Source: Paralichthys olivaceus
Lineage: Eukaryota > Chordata > Actinopteri > Pleuronectiformes > Paralichthyidae
DNA: 64,000 bases
Direction of reading: 5' to 3'
Assembly (NCBI RefSeq): GCF_024713975.1
Contig: NC_091100.1
Span: forward strand, 14,888,001 to 14,952,000
Position numbers and translations under genes: made by a program. Under the pieces are notes generated by a model. That model searched no databases. It was given only the letters and a program-made list of their open reading frames with translations, and was not told the DNA's origin. Positions 37,320 through 48,819 of the stretch are shown in pieces (within the stretch, counting starts at the first letter, position 1; every line of letters begins with the position of its first letter).

Positions 37320-38823
37320 TTTGTTATATTGCTACTGATGAACATGATATGAAATGAATGATTATTTGTCCGAACCTAAGTTCAACCACATCACTGCGAG
37401 AGATTCCCTTTAAGTTTGAAGTGTGTGAAACAGTGTCAGGCTGGATTTGCTCAGGACAAATTCAACTCTGCACTGTCCGGCAAACCACAACTCAAAAGCT
37501 GGAGATTACAAACCCCCGACATCTCCGGGGAAATTATGAAAACCACTCATAGACAGTGTTTACATGGCATGCACACACCGACTGACGAGAAACACATGGT
37601 CCACTTCACCGTTCACTACACTGTCCATGCAGCGTGTGTCCCGAGAAGTGGTCAATCTATGTAAGAGATGACTGTAAACCTATCACACAATAATACAACA
37701 ATAAAAAGACTTACAGTACACGCTCCTCCACAGACAGACACGCACACATCCGAAGTTTACATCGACACTGACGCTGGCAAAACTTACTTTCACTTTCATC
37801 ATGAGTCAGGAAGACGAGGCAGCTGCTGATTATAGAGTAAAGGTTAGAACAAGGGTCGGGCTTCTTTGTTGAAGATTTAAATTTAGATTCAACATTTAAA
37901 CAATAAGATTAAGATTTAAAGGTTCAGTATGTAGAATTTAGTGACATCCAGTGGTGAAGTTACAAGTTGCAGCTGAATACCCCTCACCTCACCCTCACCT
38001 TCCAAACATGAAAGAGAACCTGTGGTAGACTCCAGCTGGACTACTGTAAAAAACATGGTGAGGACCCGCTCCGATGTTAATGTAAAGTATTTAAAAATCT
38101 AGGGTAACAACAACAACAATTCGTACAATTTAGATGAAACACACTAGTGAAATAATTAATAATTTATCCTTTAATGTCTGCCAATAGATCATTTTCACCT
38201 AAATCTTACACACTGAACATTAACAAATATTTTTCACATTTAGATGTAACGGTTAACATTGAGAATCAAGATTTGGCTTTTGCATTTACGCTTAAATTTG
38301 ATTTTTATATTATCTTTAATTACTTTCTGAGAAAAAGAAGTAAATATGACAAAGTTAGCAAATATTGCTATTTTTACTTTGAAAGCACAGCACTATTAAA
38401 TCAGCATGTGCAGCTTCACAATCGGTGCCCTACACCACTGAACCAGGTGTCTTGCTGGAACGAGGTTGACAGTTTTTTAGCCCTTTTGAGATGTGTGATA
38501 AAACAATGGTTTGATCCACATATAGGATAAAAATAAACATTAAATATAAAAATAAAATAAACACCACTCATCCTGGTTAAACCTGTCTTGTACCACATTT
38601 GTGTTACATCCAGATTAATGTTGGAGACTGCATTCCCTCATGTGCCTGTGACCAACGACCCCTTACTTCCTCTTTACCCTATCCTACAGCAGACCTCAGG
38701 ACTGGACTCTGGACTTCCTGCAACACTATAAAAACAGTGAAAAGTTTGTTTGCTCAAATCCATCCTCCTGTTTATACTGGCCATTACAAGAGCCCTCCCT
38801 AATGCACATGATGACGCACATTG
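37320..38823 (+). repeat. Near-perfect 1504-bp tandem duplication, copy 2
   Basis: Second copy, directly abutting the first; see the mismatch at 37440. Very recent origin or an assembly duplicate; the single difference argues weakly for a real locus or two alleles. Confidence 0.95.
37918..38221 (-). mobile_element. MITE-like element, copy D
   Basis: Copy of the preceding element produced by the 1504-bp duplication. Confidence 0.7.
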
Positions 38824-40290
38824 TTTTATAAAACACTTATCTGAATCCTCCTAAGTTCAATCAGCTCTACATATACTCATGCAATTATTCAGATAAAGCA
38901 CGGATACAGCACATGGTCAAGATTGATTTTTAATGTTAATTTCCACTTGTGCCATTTCTCAAATTCAAATTTCTGCAATGACTTAAATCGAGCAACAGGA
39001 ATTGGTAGGATGCTAACAGATGTGTCTTGCATCATCACACACATTAAAAAATAGTAGACACCACAGGAAATACACTTCATGTACCTGAAATGTGTTTTTT
39101 TTGTTGCACGACAGCTGGCTGACAGCAGTCACACACGCACGCACACACACACATGTAGACTCCACAAGAGAAAAGTAAGGAGGAGTTTGAATTTGGTTTG
39201 AGTGATGCGACATGAAATATACAAAAAGACTATTCTGTATTCTTTCAGGGTTGTTGGCAAATGTAAAAGGGGGTAAAACAAAAAAGCTGAGCTGTCATAA
39301 GGTCACTTGTCAAATCTAGGATGGGTCACAACCCACAACATTCCATTGACTCGCGATGGAAAAAAACAAGGTTGTGGTGATACTGGTAGGATGCTGTATG
39401 AGGAAACCCAGTCTTGTTTGATGTTTGTAGCCTAACACACAAACAGGCACACTTTATTTGAGAGTCAATTTCACCCCTAAAAACACGGGGCACTCAAAAC
39501 CGGCACTGGGGTTACAATAGTCTAAGGTTAGTGAGTGACTACTATATAAAAAAGGCTTATTCCAATTCTGTTACCTGACGTGGGACCTACAGTACTCATC
39601 TGAAGACAAATGTTTGCATCCTTCAGGTCACAATGACACTAATTTATGTGGCTCATATTTGGCTCCTATGTGGATATTAATACTATAATCAGTAGAAAGA
39701 TTCCAACTTCATGCAACAACAATACAACAACTATTCCACAAAGAAACAACTAACAAAGTTGAATTATATAAAAAAAAAAATCTTCACAGTTATGTTTCAT
39801 CTCACATTCATACATCACAGACCAGATGTGCATGCACAATGGGTCAAAACTGAACACAGTGCAAAAGTGACAGCTTTATCTTTGCTTGTGTTCTAGAAAC
39901 TGCTTGTATCATCACCTACAGCTTGTGCTGTTGCAATAAAATTAAGGGAAGGGGGGGTTTACCACTGGTTGATATGAGAGGTGTGGACCTTCTATTCTTT
40001 CTGACAGGTGTAATGCATTAGAGGGACAAAAGGCAGATGCTGAACCATATACATAGAAATACATAAAGTGCTTCTGTCAAAAATAAACAAACAATAAAAA
40101 CAGTACAAAACGGTTTCCAAAAAAGAGGTATCAAAACAATGCACTTGAGGATGTGGAGGGCACTGGTGCCTCTTGGGATTTTCTGTGGCACTGACAGATG
40201 AGCTGGGGTTCCTTGTTTGAAAACAAAAAAATAAGATAAAAGGATGAGTTCAGAGACACATGGAGGTAAAGAGGGGCAGTTGGCGGGGAT

Positions 40291-43200
40291 TCAACCCAGG
40301 ATGAGGCTGGACTTGCCCCCAGGGGGATTCCTGCGACCAGACGCTAATCCTGCGGTGGGCTCCTCAGCTGGAGGAGCCTCCTCCTGGTGTTCTGGAGCTG
40401 CTTCAGGCTCAGCTGGAAAGTTGTCTGAACACAGGCAGAGAGACCAGAGACATTTGATGACAAACAAGAGAATGGTTTGCCTGGGATGTGCCAGTTACCC
40501 TCAGTCTTTTCACCACTCACTCATGTACTGTATTCAGCCATTAAATCAATGTTAAATACCCTTCTCCAACATTCGCTTCCTAAAACAGAAACATAAAACT
40601 GCTTCTAACTTTCTCATGAGCTAAATTGGTGGGCTACATTGATATAGACAGCAAAACAACAAGTTATATTATATTTGTCAACCTGCTGTTTTAAAATTAA
40701 GGAGTAATAATACAAGTAAATAAGTCATACATTTATGAGAAAAAAAGTCAATATTTAAGGCTACGTGTAATTTTAGAGGCGTATCAGAGGATCTGCTGGT
40801 CTCCTGCATTAATATTAACATATTATAGATTTCAGAAAACAATAAAGTCAAGAATCCTTTGGCTCATCAACTCATATGACTAATAGAAACTGTCTCTATT
40901 CTGAAGAAGGAACAACACAGACGTGGAGGAAGTCTGTGTTGTGGAGGAGGAAACAGTCAACTGCTGACATTTCAAGGTTATGTCATAACTTAATAATAAT
41001 AATAAAAAAAACTGTGATTGGTAATTGAATCCAAAAGAAAATGTTGTTCTGTATTCACGTAATATCGTGACTTTTTCCTCATTAAAATACAACTTATTCT
41101 TGTACGACTTTCTTGAAATCTCTGCTTATGGCCTTGATACTCAATCATACCCTCTGCAGGTGCTGTACACATCAAGTTAAAACAAAACTACTGTGCATCA
41201 ATCTGTCAGCAGGTAGACTGCAGGTGACGCAGCAGCTCTCCCTGCATCTGTTTAACTGGGGTGATGGGAGCAGAACTAACAGGTGCTTACCATGATCACG
41301 CACAGGGTTTTCTGCATCCTAAAAAAAACAAGGTGAAGAGATCACTGTTTCAACAGCATTCATAAGAAATTCTGTACTGTCACAAGTCTACATGAAAAAG
41401 AAAAGTATCAGTAGGTATTGTTGAGGAATAACTTGAAGTTTCTGCACAGCCACATTTATTTGCTAAGTTATTAGTTACTGATAATATCTGGTCAGGTTGA
41501 AAATAGAAGGAACTTTGGTGAGAATTTATGATGTTTCAAAAATCTAGGTACCAATAAGAATAATGACGAATAAAAGGTTACCACATCCAAACAGACTAAA
41601 TTAACAGGAGCAAGGAGCTGTCACTCAAACTCATTTGTCCAAGCCTTCACAGGAGCAGTGTTTGTTGTCAGGACAGGTCATTTAGTCCTGTTCCTTTGTT
41701 ACTAATACAAAGCTTCCCTCCTCGTGTGAGACATTAAGAATTGGAAAAATGGATCACTTAATTTTACTTTCAGTGGCTTCCCTTTCTGTCTGACCTCAGC
41801 TTGTACTAAATAGCTTACTAAAACTCGTGATCTGGAGCATAATCTTACTGTGGTGCTGGCGTCTGCTGAGTGGTTTGTGCCGTTGTTCCCTCCTCTCCTC
41901 AGGGGAGCTGAGGGCTCACCACACAGCACCCCTGTGGGCTTTCCTCCTGAAGAACAAGGAGACAGAATGTTTCAGATCATTGAGGCTTCAGACTTTTTCA
42001 AAGAGACAAATAACATGGTGATATACAGTCTGTCAGATAATGGCAACATCGTCACAACTAGGGATGCACCGCTCCAATAATTATATCTGATATTCAATAG
42101 CTGGATCGGGTATCAGTGACAAGAGGGCAGAATTATGGGTTTATCTATTCAGTTCAGTTTTATGCAAACATCTCTGTCTTAGAACTACATTGTGTGACAG
42201 TAGACCCCCACACATACAGGTTCACAAGCAAAACTTCAACCTGGAGCAGTGTGAAAATCAACCAAGCCAGTCTCTGACACTTTCGTCGTTACTGTGGTGA
42301 TTCAATGTTTTCCCACTAGTAAATGATTATCATTATCATTAGCAAAGCATTCGTTTGAAGCAGGAGCAGACCAGCACAGGCAATTACAAATGCTCAACAA
42401 ATATTCAGCAGTCCACAAACCTGTATAACCTCCGGTGTAAATCTGGTTACTATTAGCATCAACTCTTAACTTCATCCTTACTGAACTGAAATACTTTTTG
42501 GGTTGTTGGTGAAGAAAAGCTTTGAAAACTCTTCACCTGTCGACCATTGTTCATTTCAATTGTAAATAGTAAACGGTCTATAATCACACTTTTCTAGTAT
42601 TGATGAAGTGGAACAGTTTTGCCATCCACCCATTCACACACACATTCATACAGTGAACCTACGCAGTGCCCTTTCTCCACCACATGCCACAAAGTCATAG
42701 CCGATAAACCCGTCAAGGGTGGTTTGGTTTCTAGCTTTTTCTAGCTTGACTGCATAATGATGCTTGACGCAATGTCGGGAGATAAAGACATAAACCCTAA
42801 CAGATAACAGTGTTTGTGGTTGGTTGTGGGAAACCTGAAATCTGTCTACCATCACCCAGACAAAAGGCCCAAATTCATGACTCCAGTACTAGAGTTAATA
42901 ATGACACAAGAGGAAGGAATAAATATTATAGCTGGAGACTATAATCGATTACCAAATAAGTTTCCAACAGTTTTTATAACCAATTATAATCGATGAGTTC
43001 GAAAGATGACATATACATGTATTTACAAAACAAAAACATTATGATGAAGGGCCAAACACAATTAAAGCTTGAGAATACTGAAGAGGCAAACAAGTAAAGC
43101 TTGCATTACCAAATTCAAAGACACTAATAAATCATAATTGAGAAAAAGGAGATTACAGAGAGCAAATGTTTATGTAATTTTGTATGTGGAAGAACTAGAG

Positions 43201-46200
43201 AAAATGCAATTTGGAAATATATTTGAAGAAACAAACTAAAAACTATCATCTGGAGACGATATACAAATTAATTAATTATTATGCTACAAAGTACGTAGCT
43301 ACGCATTCAGCTTCAAAACTATGAGAAGGTTAACAGAAAGTCCAAAGTTTATGAAATTCTTAATAATAATATGGAAGTTAGATATAAAAGTAAAAGTCTC
43401 ACTCTCTACAGAGCAGATCAGTAAAGTCAGATGGTGGGATGGACATTTACTTCTTTTGCCCTAATATTGAAAAAACTATTAATCCTGTTGAAAATACCAC
43501 CACAGCTAAGGTTGGAAAAGGTTCAGTATCAGTCAAAATTATGTGTCTCATTAGAAGACAAGAGGCAATTCAGATCCTTCAGGGAAAAAAAAAACTGAAA
43601 GTGGCAACTGACATTACTACTTGACATTATGACGCACATAAAGCTGGAATTTTTTTGTAGTTACTCCAACATAACTGGTTTCCTATTATTTTCCTGAGGG
43701 CTTAGATATGTTTAATTTCATTTTCACACTGAGTGTCCTTCTTTCATATAATAACTCCATTGATAATAATGTTAATTTTAAATTTCCAAAAAGTTGAAAA
43801 AATAGTTTTCCCCTGTGAATCATTTGACCTGTTTTCAGTCCCCTTATTCCCAGGCTCTTTGTCACTGCATGGACATGACTACACTTGTCGACATTTTAAA
43901 GAATTTAAAATAGTTTGTAGGAGGATCTTTTGAATCATGTATGAAAAGTTCATCAGACTTGTATTTTATTGCTCTGTTTGTGTGCTGCAGTACTGTCAAA
44001 TTATGTCAAAGATTATTAACCCAATATGATTTGTTTAAGATGATACCATTTAACATATCAAATAAATACCTGACTCCTAATTATACAATCATTTGAGTTG
44101 TTTTTAAAGCTTCTCTGTTACTACCATGTCAGTGTAATTGTCTGTGTATAAACTGTACATGACAGAGGACAACACAGGTGATCTTAGAATATTCTCTTTT
44201 AATTCCAAAATTAACTCTGGATATTTCAGATTCCCACATGGTAAGAAGAATAATGATTAATAGAAAAACACAAATGTTTGCATTTCTTATGACTGAAAGA
44301 GAAACAATGAACCATTAGGGCACCTCAACCTGTTCTTTTACTGCTGCAGAGAGACAATTTTACTTGTGTACATTTTATTTGTGTATTTAACTCTCTGAGG
44401 TTTTGAGTAGCCTGGGAGGCAGAGAAGTTTGTTAGAGTATAAAAACAACAACCTGTCATGTGTTATCATTAATTTAATGCCACTAATGTCAGAAAATCCA
44501 TTTATATTGTGGTAATCTGTCACTATACGTTGGATATGCACAGCTAAGACACATACTTTTGGCGATGAGGCAGAATTTACCTGGTGGGTTGTTCCTTCGA
44601 TTAGCATAGGGGTCCTCTGGCTCAGCGAAAACACTGGAAGCCATCTTGTTTTTTCGGGCGGGAGGTTTCCCCTCATCTGCACCAAGCGTAATGTTGGAGC
44701 CGCCACCCGGTGGGCGCAAAACCCTGAAAAGAGAGAGAGATGGTCAACACTGTTACTGAAAGGAATGCATAGAATCAATCAATGAGAAATGATTCACCAT
44801 CTACACTTAGTTTATTTGGAGACATTTTTCATTTGCTACTCTGAGGCCACCTGGTGGCTGGCTGCAGTATAGGTCATAAATCCCAATTCTTCCATGTAAT
44901 GGTCTCTTGTGGTTCCAAGAGTCTGTAAGAGTAGAACAGGAGGTAGATCCTTCAGCTACCAGGCTCCTCTCCTGTAGAACCAGCTCCCACTCTGGGTCCG
45001 GGAGGCCGACACCATCTCTACATTTACGGTTAGACCTTGGACGTTCCTTTATGTTTCGTGAGTCCTGAACCATCTCTTATTTATGCTGCTATAGGTCTAG
45101 ACTGCAGGGGGAATTCCCATCATGCACTGAGCACTTCTCCCCTTTTTTCTGTCTTTCTGCCTCCACATCCATTTATTTATTTTACTACATGTCACTAAGT
45201 TTTTTTCCCCTCCCATAGTCTCTCCCTCTCTCTCTTTGCAGGTATCTCTGACTCCAAAGCTGCAGGATAACAACAATTATTATAATTATTATTGTGAGTT
45301 GTTGCTGCTATCATTAATAACATCTTTACACTCTTATTGTTTTCATTATAACTAGTCAGAGCTGAGACCTGATGCTGTTCCTGGTCTCCCTATCTCACTC
45401 GTTTCTCTCCCTTCTTTTCCACCCCACCTCCCCATTTTTTCCCTGCTCACCCCAACCGTTCGAGGCAGATGGCCGCTCACATTGACTCTGGTTCTGCCAG
45501 AGGTTTATACGCTGCACAGTCACCACAGTGCTGCTCATTGTAACAAAGTCATCCATCTATCTAAAATATTAGAAACAGTTCTCAGGACAATGCAACAGAG
45601 TTGAACGACACAATTAACTACAGTCTACAAAGTGACATTCTTAAGAGCAGTGTTTATTGTGTTTGCTTTTTTTAACAACTAAACAAACAACTAAACTAAA
45701 CTCCTGCCATGTACCAATATTTATGAAGTATTTTTCTCCAAAATACAGTCATCACTAAATTGTTCTTACACACTGCAGTAAATATATTGGTCTTATGTAT
45801 TTTTTCTCACATTGTCTTCATTGAGCTATGCTATCATAAAACATTTTTGTTTGAGAATTATGAATTTTAAATATGAACTACTATAATAAGATAGATGTAC
45901 TTTATTCATCCCAAATTGGGAAATGATTGTGTTACAGCAGCATGTCAAGGGCATTGCACATAGAGACACTAAATACAAGAGAATGCTTAATAAGGGACAA
46001 GAGTGCAAAATTGCAGTAGTTGTTTGCAAAGGTTAGGGAATATGACTAAAATAAATATGAGTATAAGATGTGCAAAAACCAAAATCACAGTTATTGCAGG
46101 AGTAATCAGTTTTGAGAGAGTTTTGGACAGAAACTATAGGGCTCATGGATTTGAGAGATGTTTGTGGAATTGAAATATGACTTCCTCTGCATGTGCTCGC

Positions 46201-47070
46201 TGAAAACCATGAATTGGGGCTAGGCAATAAAAGTATCAATAATTATTCAAATGTATTTTCATCAATAGCAATAGAACAAAGGTTCAATACATATTGCTAT
46301 TTTGCATGTGCGTTGTGCATGCACGGTGAGGAGGTTTAACACACAACTGATCTACCTCAGATTTGAGTTTTAAACTTTTGAAATAAATAATGGGGTAACA
46401 ATCAACGGTTTAATCTGGCTTTGAGTTGAAATCGCTCAGCCCCATCGTAGACGCAGCTCTGGTTAATGTCAGGTGTGGTCAGCTGTAACGGGGCCTCGCC
46501 TCAGTGGGTGCACATGCAGGGCAGACTGGAGGATGTCTGAGCTTCCTCACTGGTCGTGTTGATGATCAGACAAACCACAGAGGGCCTCGCCCATGTGTCT
46601 TTCTCTTTTTCTTCCAATAAACACAATCACCTCGCTGAGGAAACACACGACAGACGCATGCTAGGGTTGAAAGGCCCACGTAGCTGACGCCGGGCACAGA
46701 GCAGCCTGGTGTGCACCTGCTAGCTCTGCAGCATCCCCACAAAAAGGGAGGGTGCTATCATGCTAGCTAACGCTCAAAATGGTACGTTCTGACGGACAAA
46801 ACCGTGAAGGTGTGGTTCCGAGCTTTATCCTGGATTTGTCCACCGGTGGTGATTCAATCCCACATCGAGCTGCGGAGATCAAATCACAGGCAGCGACAGT
46901 AGCAGACATGTTTTAAACGGCACGCTGTGTGTGGTTAGCAGCAGAGGATGCAGGACTTGTGGGATGGATGGTGGCTAACAGCTGGAATGGAACCGTCCGG
47001 ACGACGCCTTTTACCTGGAACTGCTTTTGGAGCCGGGCTCCATCCCTTGAAATGTGGTGGTGGTCGTCAT
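40291..47070 (-). CDS. jpt1: JPT1 (HN1), Jupiter microtubule-associated homolog 1
   Basis: Small, largely disordered protein of the Jupiter/HN1 family; the family is linked to microtubules and to cell-cycle and beta-catenin regulation, and the exact role here is not shown by sequence. Coding exons: 47015-47070, 44581-44723, 41849-41946, 41291-41318, 40291-40424; 459 nt, 152 aa plus stop (human about 154 aa). Exon 1 gives [19 protein letters not shown], close to the human start. Exon 2 gives [11 protein letters not shown], then [10 protein letters not shown] and RRNNPPG; the glycine run is completed across the junction by exon 3 ([19 protein letters not shown]). Exon 4 is a 28-nt microexon. 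Exon 5 ends [14 protein letters not shown], the conserved C-terminal PPGGKSS signature. All donors and acceptors are GT-AG. JPT2 is the alternative paralogue, but the N- and C-termini and the sumo2 neighbour favour JPT1. Introns 1 and 2 are large and hold LINE debris. Confidence 0.95.
42560..42800 (-). repeat. Teleost short interspersed repeat (CATTCACCCATTCACACAC type)
   Basis: CTTTTCTAGTATTGATGAAG, then TTTTGCCATCCACCCATTCA and CACACACATTCATACAGTG match the reverse complement of the block at 17985-18060 (GTGTGAATGGGTGAATGGCA, AGAAAAGTGCTATATAAATA). I recognise this as a very common teleost element. It lies in jpt1 intron 2. Confidence 0.6.
42840..42996 (+). mobile_element. LINE-1-like endonuclease fragment
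   Basis: The plus strand encodes [20 protein letters not shown], then [14 protein letters not shown]. The I-I-x-GD-(F/Y)-N motif after a hydrophobic helix is typical of the apurinic-type endonuclease of L1 elements. Frames further downstream are broken by stops, so it is a dead fragment in jpt1 intron 2. Confidence 0.5.
44815..45545 (+). mobile_element. Teleost LINE-type 3' remnant with short-repeat core
   Basis: The stretch at 44836-44880 is a reversed copy of the 6155-6297 repeat core. From about 44950 the order GGCTCCTCTCCTGTAGAACC, TCTGGGTCCGGGAGGCC, CTGAACCATCTCTTATTTAT, GCTGCTATAGGTCTAG, ATCATGCACTGAGCACTTC, and finally CCGTTCGAGGCAGATGGCCG plus TCTGGTTCTGCCAGAGGTTT matches the 3' region of an abundant fish non-LTR element (Rex1-like in my memory; the family name is uncertain). 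It lies in jpt1 intron 1. Confidence 0.65.
45888..46010 (-). repeat. LINE-type 3' tail, reversed
   Basis: GATAGATGTACTTTATTCAT then CCCAAATTGGGAAATGATTG on the plus strand is the reverse complement of the usual fish tail ending in ATGAATAAAGT and an ATCT-rich run. It lies in jpt1 intron 1. Confidence 0.55.
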
Positions 47071-47629
47071 ATCTGCACAAGAAGACGCGAAGTGTTTATT
47101 TTAAAAAGCGGACACGGTAAAAGACACTATCATTAGCAGCTCCTTTATCATTGTCTGCCCGGGCCGGTGGATGTCAGTAGTCAACCTGCCTCCTCCAGCC
47201 TGACGACACCAGGCTGTCCTGAAACACACCTCACTTCCGCTCCACTTTTCACAATAGCACACATCAACCTCACGAGTTAAGGAGATTCGGTTCCCTGAAA
47301 GTGAGTCACAACTCAATAGAGATTTTATATTTACGCATTTAATGGTGAATATTTTGTTTTGTTGTTTGCCTTAGTTTAAAAACAAAAATCACATACTTGG
47401 ATTTTAATTTGAAGACAGGAAGTCTTTATATCAAGTGTGGCAGCAGTGCGGACTGTAGTCGCTACACCCAAGCACCGCCCACAAGTGGACAGCGTCTCCT
47501 GTGATTGGATCCTGACACAGCGATCAAGCCTATGATTGGTTGGAGTATTTACATGAGACGCACACACTGTAACTCAAGTTTGACTCATAAATCCACCATC
47601 AGTTTTCATCAGGAGCTAAGAAACTATCC

Positions 47630-47631
<2 letters not shown>

Positions 47632-47660
<29 letters not shown>
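47632..47660. repeat. (TA)n microsatellite
   Basis: Short TA run between jpt1 and sumo2. Confidence 0.85.
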
Positions 47661-47662
<2 letters not shown>

Positions 47663-48383
47663 GAACACAGAGTGACAAGTAAAACGGTCAAATTCAGAAA
47701 CCAGTTTTGAAGATGTTAACTACAAGCATGTCTTCTGTGCAAACTTAGGATGTGAAAGTTATTTTATTAATTCAACTTTCAGGCATAGTTGATGATTTTC
47801 CCATTAAAGGGATTATGCCACACATGGCTTGATGAGAATTATAATAGTGCACCCTCTTTTCCACGAATACTGACACTGCAAACACCCATCTTGATGTCCA
47901 ATGCACAGGGACTGCTGTCCTGCAGTTATATTATCAATTTAAATAATTCCTGCACAAATGTGGGTTATGCTGTTATTCAAGGACAAATCTTTTAAGAAAA
48001 AAATACATTTAAAGAATCGCATGACAGAGTACATTTACATTACCTAGACTGAACCTGTTTTACCCACCTCTGGTTAAGATGATTAATGTCTCAGGCTACA
48101 GGATACATACTGTTGCATTTAGTATTTACCTAAAACAATACACACCTCTCATCCAGTATCAGGTTTGGCTGAGGTGCTGGAGCTTAAAGATTTCCTAAAA
48201 CATTCTGAAAACAAGAACAGGAGAAAAGCATCCAGGCTTTCATATTTGTACAAATATATTTATTTTACAGAGTATGCAGATGCTTTATCTCAGTTGGTAT
48301 TAACCTGCAAGATATCCGCTGTGTTAAGAATCCTAAAGTATCCATAAAACAAACGACAGGGACATGTATTAAAAAAAACTCAA

Positions 48384-48389
48384 TTTATT
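48384..48389 (-). terminator. sumo2 polyadenylation signal
   Basis: AATAAA on the minus strand, about 430 nt downstream of the sumo2 stop codon, with an A/T-rich stretch just beyond. It is the first strong signal I would choose for the end of the 3' UTR; the cleavage site would be near 48365. Confidence 0.5.
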
Positions 48390-48819
48390 CCAATACTACA
48401 TTTTCATAGCAGATGTCAATTAAAATGCAGGCTTACTTGACAACAATAACAAAATTCCATCTGAATCAAAACCTCAATGACAGAAGTATAAAAACAAAAA
48501 CAAGGACCAAGAAATTTATTTTTCCAGAACTTCTACAAAGAAAAAAAACCCCACAAGAAGCTATTAATTTCTTCGGCACATTAGACATACTGCAGCACAC
48601 GAGTTGTCGACACTGTGCAGTTCAGAAATGTTAACATGTGAATGACAGCTTGATGAAACCTATCTACACCAACTGTGCTGCTGTCTTCCAGCATTTTGAA
48701 AAAGTATTCCACTGGATGGTATCAACACTGGCATTTGAAGTCTGGCATTTGAAGTCTGGGCTTAATAAACATGTTCAGGGATGAAAAGGGGAGGTAGGGA
48801 TGTTCGTAGGAAACAGTCT

